Positions 1 through 11,663 of a stretch of 64,000 nucleotides of DNA are shown here, piece by piece. The stretch covers positions 10,733,561 through 10,797,560 of the forward strand of contig OZ029914.1 in assembly GCA_964023275.1 (NCBI GenBank), given 5' to 3'. The translations under genes and the position numbers were made by a program. Source of the stretch: Norana najaformis (lineage: Eukaryota; Annelida; Clitellata; Crassiclitellata; Hormogastridae). The notes under the pieces are model-generated. The model saw nothing but the letters and a program-made list of their open reading frames with translations. It was not told the DNA's origin and did no database searches. Position 1 is the stretch's first letter. Each line of letters begins with the position of its first letter.

Positions 1-437
1 CGAATGGCAGAGGTAGCACAAGCCTGCCGTACGCCATCTAGCGAGCTAATCGGGAATCAATCGCAAGATATTTTGCGTCAGCTAAGTTCTTAGGTTGACA
101 TCATACTAAAAGTAAATGTAATTGCACATGATTTTCTGTAACGAACGCATGGCCTCGACCCTGCTTATTTTTTTCAGTAAATCGATCGAGTGAGATCCTT
201 CACTGCTGCTGCCCGTTTGAACGGGTGGGGCGCCATTTAAGGTCCCTTTTGGCATTGTAGCTTAAGTTTGAAGTTCCTTGTGACATATTAACTACTTATT
301 GTTTTTTAATAACTGCTAATGTATCCTGAAACTTAAAAAAACATAAAAAATGACAGAAAATAGGTCATTGCAATGCATAGTAAAATGTGAATGTATATGT
401 TTTAGTAAGAATGGCTTATAAGGCCTACAGATAAACC

Positions 438-560
438 GTGAATCGTAGTCGTAATCTCGAGATTTCTACAGCGCCCAATGAAAGCTAAGTCGCGGGAACC
501 AGCTTTTTCACAGGCTCTCAGTCAAAACAAAATCGATAGGTAAGGTGGGTTCTGTTCCAG
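438..560. repeat. Dispersed repeat with core 'cagcgcccaatgaaagc'
   Basis: A stretch running from about 'tcgagatttctacagcgccc' through 'cactcagtcaaaacaaaatcga'-like sequence recurs at 16060-16200, 32712-32860 and 58861-58985, with a weaker trace at 18890-18950. Where LINE fragments are adjacent (16-17 kb), it lies at the 3' side of a minus-strand L2/CR1-like fragment. It is probably the reverse complement of a LINE 3' region, but that link is an inference. Confidence 0.6.
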
Positions 561-966
561 ACGATGCACAGTTGGCATATGCCATATGATGTATTAAATC
601 GACAGCTCGAATTTAAAAGGGTTAATTTAAATGTACAACTTTTCTATAGCGACCTATGATCGCGCCTCTGCTCAGTTTTCAATGAATTAATCGGGTGAGG
701 TCCTTCGCCACCGCTGTCCGTTTGAATGGACGCCACGCTGTGAAGGATTTAACTATAGGCGCGGGGGCGGTTCCTCTTGGTTACATGCCGGCGCCCCTCA
801 GACCACACCCGTGCATGGGGGACTGCCAGAATGTGGCTCTTCCCCCCCCCCCCAAACGCAAGCAATCCTGGATCCGCCACTAGGGCGCCACGCAATTTTA
901 GGTCCCCTGTATGGACCATGGTATATAGGCCTATAAAACCTCTGAAATATAACCACAGTTGGTGCG

Positions 967-1860
967 CTATGGGGTGTGTGATATTCTAGTGGTTAGCGTG
1001 CTTGACTGTCAACCGAGAGATCGGGGCAGGCCCGGCCTTAGGGCAAGGCGAACGAGGCAACCGCCTTGGGCCCCTCGCTTTCAGGGCCCCGCGCTTCTGA
1101 CTAAACATTTTTACTGCTTTTTACTAATATTACGTAACGCTTGTTTTTTTTAACCGACAGTAATTAAGAAAACTTTATAATAAATGAATTGTTTATTTTC
1201 TTTGTGAATTTGTTTATATTGCAGGATAAAAAAATAGCATACTAATAAATTACCTGTCAATGTCATTGATTTAAAACTATGATGTTGCTAACGATCTGGA
1301 CTATAACGAACTCATTGCGGATTTTGCATCCATCAAGCTGGCAAGATTTGCTTGTGAGTAGTAAAAACATGTTAGAAGTAGAAGATACAACCCACGATAG
1401 AGTCTATAATATTGATAAACAAACCCTCAATTAGCATACCAAAATATTTTAATTATCAGCATCTTTTTTGAGTTTTCATATATTCAGTTAAATGAATAAA
1501 ACTGAAATTGTTGCTCTCATAGTAAAATTTTTAGCATTTTTAGTTTTGAGGCTGATTTACATTTTGTCAAATTGTATTCAATAACCAATTTACTATGGAT
1601 TTCGCATTATTTTAATATATGTCGAAATGCAATTTTTGCAAGGGTCTCGCTCATCGCTTGCTGCCTTGGGCCACGCATACTTTAGGGCCGGGCCTGGATT
1701 GGGGTTCATATCCCTCCCAGGATAGAAATTTGTTTTGAAATTCGGCTTCACTTGTACACCTAGCCAACTCAGCTATAGTGAATACATTGACCGCATAGTC
1801 AGTGGTAAGGCCAGATGGCTAGGGAGGGGTCTAGCCACAAGCCCTCATATGTCAAAGCTA
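967..1860 (+). mobile_element. tRNA-derived SINE split by a MITE
   Basis: A tRNA-like head (A-box-like 'tctagtggttagcgtgc' near 985, B-box-like 'ggttcatatccc' near 1703) is followed by the body 'gaaatttgttttgaaattcgg', the same body seen in the SINE at 37770-37990. The head is interrupted at 1027-1696 by a DNA element. Joined across it, the spacing of the two boxes becomes tRNA-like, with 'ctgtcaac' in the anticodon position. The same split copy sits at 59381 to about 60230. Confidence 0.7.
1027..1696. mobile_element. hAT-like non-autonomous element (MITE), copy 1
   Basis: A 670-bp element bounded by inverted ends CAGGCCCGGCC / GGCCGGGCCTG and by 8-bp direct repeats gatcgggg (1019-1026) and gattgggg (1697-1704), which differ at one base. 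An 8-bp duplication with a CAGG-type terminus is the hallmark of the hAT superfamily. No transposase reading frame is visible. Subterminal 'gccttgggcc' motifs occur near both ends. Confidence 0.8.
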
Positions 1861-2201
1861 AGTAAATGAAATCGCTAACAGTTCTACGATGGATGGTGTT
1901 TGAAACTGAAGCGAGAATACAGATAAGGGGAAGAGGAAGAATTAGGATAAGACCTATGGAAAAAAGTATTTTTCCCCAGTTTTTGAGTGAAAGACCAGTG
2001 CATGAAGCGCAAGAGGTGAAGTGCTGGTGAGTTCTTATGATGAATCAACTTAATAATCTAATGGCGCCTCGTGGGATGGCATACGAGACTGCTCTTCTAC
2101 TCTTCTTCTGCCATGCGCCAAAACAGCGTGCAAATTAAAACCAGTTAGCATACAAGCCCTTTCATTTGGGTTTAGTCTCGTAACGAACAAGTTAAATGTA
2201 A

Positions 2202-2231
2202 ATATAGGCCTACACGGTTGTAGGCCTATAT
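2202..2231. other. Perfect hairpin with TAGGCCTA arms
   Basis: Two perfect 12-bp arms (2202-2213, 2220-2231) flank a 6-base loop. Each arm carries the palindrome TAGGCCTA, a motif frequent elsewhere in the window. The same hairpin is at 60604-60633, unchanged in arms and loop. Confidence 0.8.
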
Positions 2232-2987
2232 AGCGACCAATGGCCTCCACCGTGCTCGTTTTGCAATGACTTACAATGAATCATAAGCGAATCGTTGTTG
2301 TCATATCGATCGAAGGATGTAGACAAATGTTGTGAAAAATATTGACCTCACCTAATAGGCCTATCGATTTGGTTCTGACTGAACGAGTGTGAATAAGCTG
2401 GTTTTTGCGACATAAATTTTTTCCGTGCCGCAAACCGCTCGAAATTACAATTACGATACAATAACGACTGATGGTGATCGATGTGCATATTGATTTATTG
2501 TATTATGGTGTTTATATTGATTTATGGTTTCAGTTTGAAAAGGGTGAGACGATCCGGGTAATTTACGAGGTAGAAAACGGCAATGTCAACTGTCGAAATA
2601 CTTATGAGAACGCTAGTGTCTAGAACCCTGGAGTTGAGCATCGCAAGGGGCCCGTGTAAAAATATTAACGGTGCATAATTTTTGCACACCAATCTACTTT
2701 CAACATGGCCTTGACACGTTTTTCGAGAAGAAGCAGAAAAATATCGACTGAAATCCAAAATAAATTGGAATAATGGATTGAAATAAAAAGTGAGGCTTTA
2801 CTCTCATACGAAAGTATTTGACCAGAGCCCACTAAAGAGGTAAATGAAATTTTATTGAAGGGTGGATTTTGGAATTGAGTTGAAGAAAATTGCGTGGGAT
2901 GGAGTGTTTGACATTCTGTTCTTGGCCTCTCGGGTTCTTAAGCGCATTATGTGTACTTTGCGGTTTAGTTAAAATTAGTTAATTTGA

Positions 2988-3180
2988 TTCATTTAAGAAG
3001 CCGTGGAAGATAACCAAAAACTTGGATGGACAATATAAGGGAGGATCTGAAGGCGTGGAACATGAATATGAGAGAAGCGTTGGACAAAACCAGAGACAGA
3101 GGTGCCTGGAGGCGACAAGTTGAGGCCTCATCGTTGGCCCGTTGGCCTGACGGAGGAGAATAAAAGAAGAAAGAAGAAGA
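2988..3180 (+). mobile_element. 5'-truncated LINE tail with target-site duplication
   Basis: One frame reads TWMDNIREDLKAW...TRDRGAWRRQ and then a stop, the C-terminal end of a LINE reverse transcriptase, related to the RWMDDIKEW...TRDRTAWRG end at 8305. A purine-rich tail (aataaaagaagaaagaag) follows. Perfect 11-bp direct repeats 'agttaatttga' flank it at 2977-2987 and 3181-3191. The duplicate block near 61377 has a single copy of that repeat and no insert, which is a clean empty site. Confidence 0.92.
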
Positions 3181-3272
3181 AGTTAATTTGAACCATTGTT
3201 GAAATGAGTTATATTTATTGATGTGGCGCTATTAGAATACCCACTTGCCTAAGTACATAGAACATGTAATTA

Positions 3273-5572
3273 CACTGGCCAACAGAAAAATTTTTGTTCT
3301 TGTTGCCTTCGGTTTTAGACCTGTTCTTGGGGTAATTTTGGGCGCTGATTCGAAAAATGTCATTGGATTGAGTGCATCAGGTCTATATAAACCGCCTCCT
3401 GAAAGCTAGAGCAGCCGCAGTCGTCTTAGGGCATATTAAGAGTTGGTCGCAAGAACAATATGTGAATGTGAGCATTAAATAACTACATGTTCTTACTATT
3501 TTTTAGGTTAGTCATTGAATTCCTCAGATGCGAACATCCTTAAGGTTATGGCTACTTCCAGACGGAGCTGCATTAACCATCCAGACATATTCTGCTACAT
3601 TTGTGGGGAATACACACTAAAAGCAAACAGGAAACCGATTTCTGAGTTTGTAAAAAGAGCATACAGTATGTAGGTTATTTTAGTGTCAAACTTGGAGATC
3701 AAGATAAGCAATGGGCTCCTCATACAGTATGCAAAACTTGTATTGAACAATTGCGCCACTGGACAACTGGAAAGAGAAGCTGCCTGAAATTTGGTGTACC
3801 GATGGTTTGGAGGGAACAGATAAACCACTTGGACGACTGTTACTTTTGTATGGTTAATATCATAGGCATCAATCGAAATAATCGTCACAAGTTGTCTTAC
3901 CCTGATATACCTTCAGCCAGGAGACCTGTTCCGCATTCGGATATTGTACCAGTTCCACCTTTTCGCGAACTACCTCAGCTCTCAGACGATGACACTTGCA
4001 TGTCCAATATCGGACAAGATGACGAAAGTGAAGAAAGTGGGGGCAGTGACAGTGATTTCCAATCAACTTCACACAGTGAACGTTTTGACCAAAAAGAGTT
4101 GAGTGATCTGATCAGGGACTTAAATCTTTCGAAAGAGTCCTCTGAATTGCTTGCGTCCAGACTAAAGGAAAAGAATGCACTTCAGCCTGGAACGAAAATT
4201 ACAATTTATAGAAACAGAGAAAAGGATTTGCTGCCATTCTTTACCGAAGACAACAACCTAGTATTCTGTAATGACATCAGCAACTTATTGAAGAAAATTG
4301 GTCTGTCGGATTACAGCCCAGATGAGTGGCGTCTTTTTATCGACAGTTCAAAACGTAGTCTGAAATGTGTGCTTTTAAATAACGGCAACAAATTTGGTTC
4401 TATTCCAATCGGTCACTCCACCAGGATGAAAGAAGAGTACAATGCCATCTCTTTAGTACTGGAAAAGATAAAATACAAAGAACATCAATGGGTAATTTGT
4501 GTAGACTTGAAGATGGTAAATTTCCTCCTTGGTCAACAAAGTGGCTACACAAAGTATCCCTGCTTTTTGTGTCTTTGGGACAGTAGAGCCAAGCATGAAC
4601 ATTGGACAAGAAAAGATTGGCCTTCGAGGAAAGACATGGTGGTTGGAGCTCAAAATGTAATCAAGGAATCTTTGGTGGCACGAGATAGGATCATACTGCC
4701 ACCACTACATATAAAGCTAGGCCTGATGAAACAATTTGTCAGGGCTTTGAATAAAGAAGGTTCATGCTTCGAATACATAGTACACAAGTTACCAGGAATT
4801 ACAATGGAAAAATTGAAGGCTGGAATCTTCGATGGTCCACAGATCAGGCAACTTATGAATGACCCACTTTTCATACCATCAATGAATGAAATCGAATCTT
4901 GTGCCTGGTCTTCCTTTGTTCTTGTAGCTAAAAATTTTCTTGGCAACAAGTAGGCAGACAATTATGCACAACTAGTAGAGGATATGCTTCTTCATTTCAA
5001 CAAGCTTGGCTGCAACATGAGCATTAAAGTCCATTATCTCCACAGTCACTTAGATCGCTTTCCAGACAATCTTGGTGACTTCAGCGAAGAGCAAGGTGAA
5101 AGATTTCACCAAGACATCAAAACAATGGAAAATCGATATCAAGGAAGATGGGATGCACACATGATGGCAGACTATTGCTGGAATATTATGCGCGATTGTT
5201 CCGGCAGATGCCACACTCGGAAATCGTACAAAAGGAGCTTCTTCGGTGTCGAATGACTTGAAATTTTTATAACAAACTTGTTCTGTTTGGTATCATATAA
5301 GTACAGTTTCAGGTACTACCATTTTCTTTTAAGTATTTGTATTATTATGTTTATTTAGTGTATCACATAATAAATTGAGCACTACATAATTATAGCTATA
5401 GCCTTATGTTTTATGGGCGAGCAGAGGCAAGGACTGGTATATGGCATAATGTTCTATATCTCGAAAACTAGACTTGCTGGGAGAAAACTGGTGCCTTTTC
5501 TGGAATCAGCAGGTCAAATATACCCAGAAACAGTTCTAACATTTGAGGCAACAAATTATGTGTTGGCCAGTG
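3273..5572 (+). mobile_element. CMC-like DNA transposon, copy 1
   Basis: Begins CACTGGCCAACA and ends with its inverted complement; TTA is duplicated on both sides (3270-3272, 5573-5575). The duplicated block at 61462-61475 shows the empty site with a single TTA. Compared with the other two copies it has lost about 330 bp of 5' leader, the junction being near 3384. A TATATAA box (3384-3390) was kept. CACTG-type ends with 3-bp duplications fit the CACTA/Mirage/Chapaev (CMC) group. The superfamily assignment is an inference. Confidence 0.88.
3548..5256 (+). pseudogene. Transposase of CMC-like element, copy 1 (inactivated)
   Basis: Same protein as the copy at 41437. The reading frame opens at 3548 but is closed early by a 5-bp insertion (about 3664-3675) that creates a stop. 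A long frame from 3751 then runs to a premature TAG at 4951-4953, where the other copies have AAG. The remaining C-terminal part (about 4954-5256) reads on in the same frame, through the conserved EEQGERFHQD segment. The copy is therefore non-autonomous unless stops are bypassed. Confidence 0.85.
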
Positions 5573-8289
5573 TTATACATTCAGCTGTTCCCCAGCATCA
5601 CTGCGCACTTCAGAACTTTGTAAGAAGGGCTTTATCGGGTTGGCATGATCAGATTATACAGTTGTACTTTATTATGTTGTATACGTGCATACAATGTGCA
5701 TTGTTCTATAATTCTTTACGACTGTGGTTTAATATGAGTTGCAAAGTAAGATAAGGCCAAAATAAACGACCCTGGCACTGGCAACGACACAATGTCATTA
5801 AACGCTGGATACTATGAGTGAACTTTGTGGCTGTTAAATCACTGTTGAATTGCCACAGTTTTGGCTGTGATAGCCTTGCTGTTGAAAATCCTTTGAAAAT
5901 CTCTCTTCAGTTGTTCAAAACATTCAGCAAATTATCACAGAGCCCTGAAATTGCTTTGAGAATTGTTATATTTAAATCTCTGATTAACTATTTTGTTATT
6001 TACTTTGCATTCAGCACCTTTCTAATACAAGTTGTTCTTAACTTCAGCCAGTGAAATTGAAATGAATAAGTATCTTCACAACTTTACTCAGCTTACTGTG
6101 GTTCTAAGGAAGATGAGTCATTGTAGTGACCACTGTATTCATTATTTTATAGATTTTAGGGGAAACTTAAATTAGACTGCAGCTTGTTTATGGCTAGAAA
6201 TTACTTTTAAAGCAGTCTTTCTGGATAACTTTTCTCTAATGTTACAATACATTTTGCACATGTTTCCCTGTCAGAACTGCATGATTATGATACAAGTACT
6301 CAGATCTTTGTGTGTAGTAACTCACCAAAAACAAAATGGTTGATGCTAAGGTCAGGTAAAGTTAGAATCTTTATCGGTTATAAATAGTCCAGGAACTCCG
6401 ACCATAACATCATATGTCAACTCTGGATTAGAATCAGCTGATTGAGCTTTGCGTTTAAGCCTGCCACTGGTGACTTTTCTAGTTATCTGAGCACTGCTTA
6501 CTAACTAATTAATTTCCTGTTGTTAATGAAATTTAACATCATTAAGGCTAGCATAATAGTGCCTGTTACTAGTTTCTCTTGAAGTGGCATTGTATAAATT
6601 TCCAATTACAATTACAATTATACCAGGAGACAGATGGTCAACTGAAAGGCTGTCAGAATCAAAGAAATTAATGCAGCAGCAATTCAATAATTGTCGTAAA
6701 GACAATCATAAGCAACAAAAATGCACGTAACGTTGAAACTCCGTGCTTTACCATTTTGAAACCATGTTACCAATTTACAGACATCTCAGCTGTTGCAGTC
6801 AGCTTCACTTCCTTATGGATTGCATGGATTCATGAAATTCAAACTTTGTACGTTCGTTTTATCTTTGATATAAACACAGGCTAAAATTTATACATGTGAA
6901 AATGTGGGTAGCAAAACATTTCAGTGTTTGCTGCTGTAATATACTGGAAAAGTGCCTACACCATGAGTGACTATAATAATTAATTGAACTGAAGTGAATG
7001 GAATTAGTCATTTACTGATGTGACATTGGCACATAAGTAATTTCAGTGGAAATTGATAGGAAACTTGAGAGGTCAGTTCTAAATGGTCCAGATAACCCTA
7101 TTAGGAGGGACCACTTCCCTACTTCTGTTGCATGTCTGAATGGTCAAATGTTTTAATGTCCAAGTTCTAACCTGCTGTTAGACAGTCTCTGTGTCTTTGA
7201 TGCATAGTTACAGATTCTTAAAAGGTGCTTTATGAATATACTGGTATTTACTTGTGTAATTGCATAGTGCAGTTGATTGATGTAATCATTAGATATAATC
7301 ACTGGCAGTACAGAAATAGCATAAAATTACATCATAACTAGGAAATAATTTCCGCAAAGCTCTTTTATTGTCAGTGCCAGCTAGATTTTAACCTAATTAC
7401 CTGTATTTGTATTGACGTGCTATTATCTTACCTGTTACATTGAGCAGTCTGTTGAAAATGTGTTCAGAGTGTCACATAACGTAATATCAGATGTCAAAGG
7501 AGACAACTCACCATCCGTTCTCTTATGTCAAGGCCAACAAAATTTTGTCTCTATTGTTTCATATCTGCTTTAAGCTCAAGATGCCGATCATCCTTTCATT
7601 AAAAAGACCTTTTCTGCACTCAGGTCTCCATCGTCTTGTGTAAGCAGCGGTTATCCTTGTTTTAGCATATATGAAAATCCCTACCCTGGATACAGACATG
7701 AGAAATCTTTCCTTGAAAATGTGGATCAGATTTCAAATATACATTTTAATGGCTATCAGTAACAGGTTTAGAAGGCATGAAAATCGTAGCTTATTGGGTA
7801 CAGACACGGTGCAAAATGAAGGGTTTGAATTACAGTGCATCAGATGAAATTGGTAGGTCATTTTCAGCCATGAAATCTATATGCAAAAGGCATCAAGTTA
7901 TTCAATTCTTTTAATTTTTTTTATTTAAAAGGTGCTTTAATATCTAAGGTGATGGTTGATATTCATAATACCAGGTACAGCAATCAAGGATTGAATATAT
8001 GCTTTTAGGTGATGATGACAGTGATTATGTGATTAAGGATTTAATATATGCTTTTATAATACGTAAGGTGATGGCTGAAATTCATAATACTGGGTATAGT
8101 AAATCAATATTTGGAAAACTGCTGGAAACTTTTTTCCGAGTTAACACTAACACTAGTCCATGTGACAGTATCACCGCAGGATTCAGTCATTGGGTGCTAC
8201 TGGGTGATGGAGTGATAGTCAGTTAATAGGGAATTTTTGTGTTGTAAAGAATTATAGAACAACACACAATATATAGATGTATCCATATC

Positions 8290-8907
8290 CGTATATGTCC
8301 ATCCTCATTTCTGAAGGTCGGAGACCAGAGTCTTCGATATCAACCCTCTCCATGCCGTCCTATCCCGTGTGCTCCCGATGCATTCCGCTTCTGATAGTCC
8401 AGTCCATTCTTTTATGTCGTCCATCCATCTTCGCCTCGGTCTTCCCCTTGGTCTTGATCCCTCTACATATCCCTGTAGTAGGTAAGCAGAGAGTTTGTTT
8501 TCGCGGAGTAAGTGGCCGAAATATCTCAACTTCCTGTCCTTCACTACCTCCAGCAGTCTTTTCGTTGGTCTCAGTTCTTCCAATATTGAGGCATTTGTTC
8601 TGTGTTCCCTCCAGCTGACCCGCAGTAACTTCTTATATGTTGTCATTTCAAAAGCTGATATTCTTTTTCTATCTACGGCCCTCAGAGTCCATGTCTCACA
8701 GCCATGCAACACCACCGACCACACCATCGTCTCCACCAGCCTCCTCTTCAGGTCCCGGCCCATAGATCGATCCTTCCAGATGTATGAAAGAGAACCCATA
8801 GCCGTCCTCGCCATGCCGAGTCTTGATCTTATCTCTTTGCTGCCATCGCCAGTTTCATCTATTACAGCCCCCAGATATCGGAAAGACTCAACCTGCTCCA
8901 GCTTCAC
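8290..8907 (-). pseudogene. LINE reverse transcriptase C-terminal fragment
   Basis: About 200 codons open on the minus strand, from EQVESFRYLGAVIDETG through VVLHGCETWTL, LRYFGHLLREN and GRPRRRWMDDIKEW. This is the region after the reverse transcriptase palm in non-LTR retrotransposons of the endonuclease/RT type: thumb, then the basic RGRPRRRW tail. The catalytic palm (FADD) and endonuclease are missing, so it is a truncated copy. It begins exactly where the segmental duplication stops matching, so its insertion or a related break may define that edge. Confidence 0.85.
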
Positions 8908-8929
8908 CGTCCAATCACCCCCACTCTAC

Positions 8930-9330
8930 CTGTTCATCCTTACCTCACTCGTCAACTTCCCTCTCTAACAAGTAACTACTCATCCTTAAGTTCTCTAACC
9001 GATCCATATTCTAAACTGCACCACAAATCTGGAACAATCTCCTTCCTAAATTTTCTTAAATGTTCGGTTCCTCTCTGCCTTCTGTCATCTACCCACCATC
9101 ATCTATCTCACTCAAGGCCCTCTATCGATTATTCCTCAAGCACTCCATTCAAGATTGAAGTTTCACCCTTTCAAGAAATTCTACCCTGATTCAGCGAATC
9201 CGGCGCTTTCCAATTTCTCTCAGCTTAAGCATAATACAACTTAGCAGCTGCTCTGCCCTTCTTTCTCCGGTAATCTGGCAACCGGACTTGGTTCTTGACC
9301 TGGCATTTATGTACTAACATTCCGACTTGA
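8930..9330 (+). pseudogene. L2/CR1-like LINE 3' remnant
   Basis: Broken frames read TAPQIWNNLLP-like and then SFKALYRLFLKHSI-like text, the usual 'W-N-x-L-P...F+..LK..L' C-terminus of L2/CR1-type reverse transcriptases. Several frameshifts are present. It adjoins, on the opposite strand, the LINE fragment at 8290-8907. Confidence 0.6.
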
Positions 9331-9424
9331 TGCAGCGCTCGTAAGTAAGCAGTTGTCCTGCTTTTAAGTAGCGCTTTAGAAATTTTGAATTTACGATTAC
9401 GATTTCCCTTGTGAACTTTTGAAA

Positions 9425-10075
9425 CTGCCAGTTAACTTCTAGTTATTAATTTCGCTTTAAAATATGATGCACGATAATACATCAAATTACTATGTATCAG
9501 GGCATTGATATTGCGCACTTCTCCTAATTCGTAACCTCTTAAAAGCGCAGATCTGAGCATTATAGATGATTTTCGTGTTCGCTTTCTTCTCAGTTTAGTT
9601 ATGACGTCTTTCGTGAAAATGAAACAGTATGCTGGACTTGCTAACATATGCCGATATCATTGTCTTGGCCTTTACTTAAAGCTGCACATGCAGCGACCAT
9701 CGAACATTAATTGCTGCTTGGTGATGTTCGCAGTTGCTGTTTAGCAACGCTGTGTCATAACGAAGGTGACTAGCGTAGCCTTCCTCCTTTATTCAGGCTT
9801 GCCATTGGCACCACCCGAAAAAGAGAGTGGCAGAGTTGTCATTGCTTATTTAAACTTGGGGGCACGTATTACCAAGATGATGGCCACCTTGCACAATATA
9901 CATGATATTAAATGTCAAAATTTGTCCATGAACACGTGTAATGAAAAGTTTCTCTTTAAACAGCTTATGGTCTCTGAACATTCTTTATCAATCAGTCACT
10001 TCTGGGGAAGTACAACGAGCTGGCTATCCAGCCCTAATCCTTTCCATGTCATGGCGAGAGAGGTAAGATATCGTT
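9425..10075. repeat. Old duplicated segment, copy A
   Basis: Aligns with 55745 to about 57235: shared stretches include 'tttcgctttaaaata', 'gatgattttcgtgttc', 'cttggtgatgttcg' and 'gctggctatccagcccta'-like text. The other copy carries an inserted MITE and additional sequence. No gene is supported. Short open frames here are parallel in both copies but not maintained. Confidence 0.75.
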
Positions 10076-10439
10076 GTGCTCTAAGATGCATATTTCTTAA
10101 AACATGAAACACCTCAAACAAGTGCACGTATAAGTGATTAAATAAGGTGACATGTTAAGTTTCCTTCACTCTTAGTAATATAAAAATTTGCATAAATACT
10201 AAACTATTAGCTTGGATAAGTCCAAGAAAGCAGTGAGTTGTTCGAAAAGTGGATAAAAGCATAAAACTTGTCATATGTACTGAAAACATTATGCTGAATC
10301 CAAATTTAAAGGGATGCAGCGATTTATATTTCAACCAAAATGGTTGGATCGCTTTCCAGGCACTGACCCTATTCCCCTTTAACGCTATCGCGTGAATTAT
10401 CTTAGCTTCTAACTGAAAAAAGGACTTCTACTCGGCCCG

Positions 10440-10740
10440 AGTTTTGGTTTAAATTCCTTACCATTGTTTATGCCGTGATCGGCTCTTTCTCCGTCTCTCG
10501 GCGACGACCACTGCATGAAGCACCTTCTCCACGGCAGGCTGCAACGACAGACTTCCCTTACATCCTAGCTTTACTTGGGCGTCTACTAACTCCACCCCGT
10601 TGACCTCCTTCCTTGCCCGATCTGGCCTAACCCGGTTCCAGCCAGATTTCTGCTTCCACCCCGCCTGCCGGAAATGCTTCTTTCAGCCGTTGGGTCGCAT
10701 GCACATTCATTCATACCAGCCTGTAAATTAGTGTCTAGTT
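10440..10740. other. Unassigned GC-richer segment
   Basis: A C/T-rich stretch that stands out from the AT-rich surroundings. No open frame of note, splice-flanked exon or repeat partner in the window was found. It may be an old LINE 5' part; nothing in it is diagnostic. Confidence 0.3.
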
Positions 10741-10854
10741 GGGCAGTTACTTAAACGTTACTCTGTCGGAGTCCGTTTCTTCACAATGCGTTAGCTGAAT
10801 TTCAAATACTATGAGATCTGCAAAACGTGGTCCTACATAAATATAAGTTATACA

Positions 10855-11065
10855 TCCACCCAAACATATATGAACCCATATATATACACAAGTACGTACG
10901 TGCATGTGTGCATATATATACACGGTACATACATAGAGTCGTATACGCGCATACATGCATACATACAAACGCAAATACACAGGGACGTGCATGTCAACGT
11001 AGAATATATGCATACATAAATACAAACATACACACATACATGTATGCATGCATACATACAAACCA
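10855..11065. repeat. ATAC/GTAT-rich microsatellite
   Basis: Runs of catacata, tacatacata, tatatata and cacacata with purine-pyrimidine alternation. It generates overlapping open frames on both strands that look like Tyr/His/Cys/Val-rich proteins and are artefacts. Confidence 0.9.
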
Positions 11066-11663
11066 AAATATATATGCAGCTGCTGGGTCCCACTCCACAT
11101 ATGTTGACACTGACTTGGGACATCAGTTTGTACGTGTAGACAATTTATTAGTGTACGTAACTCATACATGAATTCAATTGATTCGGCAAAGAGTGCACCC
11201 GGCTGCTCTCCTCGTTGCCATTGTTAGATAGTTCATATGTCAGACACTGCATTATAAACATAAATTTTGTCCAACATTATGTTACGAAAGGAGCAAATGT
11301 TAAGGGTTTTCGTGTATAGCGTGAGGGTATTAACCAATCTTGAAAGTTTCCGTATTCGTTTAAAGTGTTCGTTTGCGATTATTTTAATTCTGTTCGCGTT
11401 TTAAGCCTACTGCACATTATGATTTTCTGCGGCCTACTTAAGATGTTATATCAACACAGCAAGTTAGGAAGTATGAGGCAGTTTAAAGTGGAATGGAGTT
11501 AGCGTTGGATCAAAAGTACCTGCAATGTAGTATTTTAGCACAATGTTTATCTGCATCAATTTTATTTGCTTCTGTTTACTTGTAAGCGACTTTCCTCTTT
11601 CAACATCGTAATGTTTTCTCTATATATTTAGCGTATATTACACTAATGCAACCTTTTCCTTCA

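Larger units (their letters stand above)
1..8280. repeat. Segmental duplication, copy 1
   Basis: This block aligns collinearly with 58321 to about 63970 over its whole length, with scattered substitutions and small indels. Base 1 matches base 58321, so the left edge probably lies outside the window. The block contains a split SINE, a hAT-like MITE, an AT-rich stretch and no convincing gene. Differences from copy 2 are a LINE tail at 2988-3180, a DNA transposon at 3273-5572, and about 210 bp at 6344-6565 that copy 2 lacks. Alignment is lost near 8280, where a LINE fragment begins. Confidence 0.93.

Noticed and set aside
7999-8226. 75-codon open frame, paralleled by 79 codons at 63681-63920
   Set aside because: The frame survives in both duplication copies, with an in-frame 3-codon difference, but it lies in a locally repeated AT-rich stretch, has no domain, splice sites or promoter, and starts and stops arbitrarily.
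8277-8968. Plus-strand frames of 113 and 157 codons
   Set aside because: Antisense shadows of the LINE fragment at 8290-8907.
10747-11171. Long overlapping frames of 91 to 140 codons on both strands
   Set aside because: They are translations of an ATAC/GTAT microsatellite.
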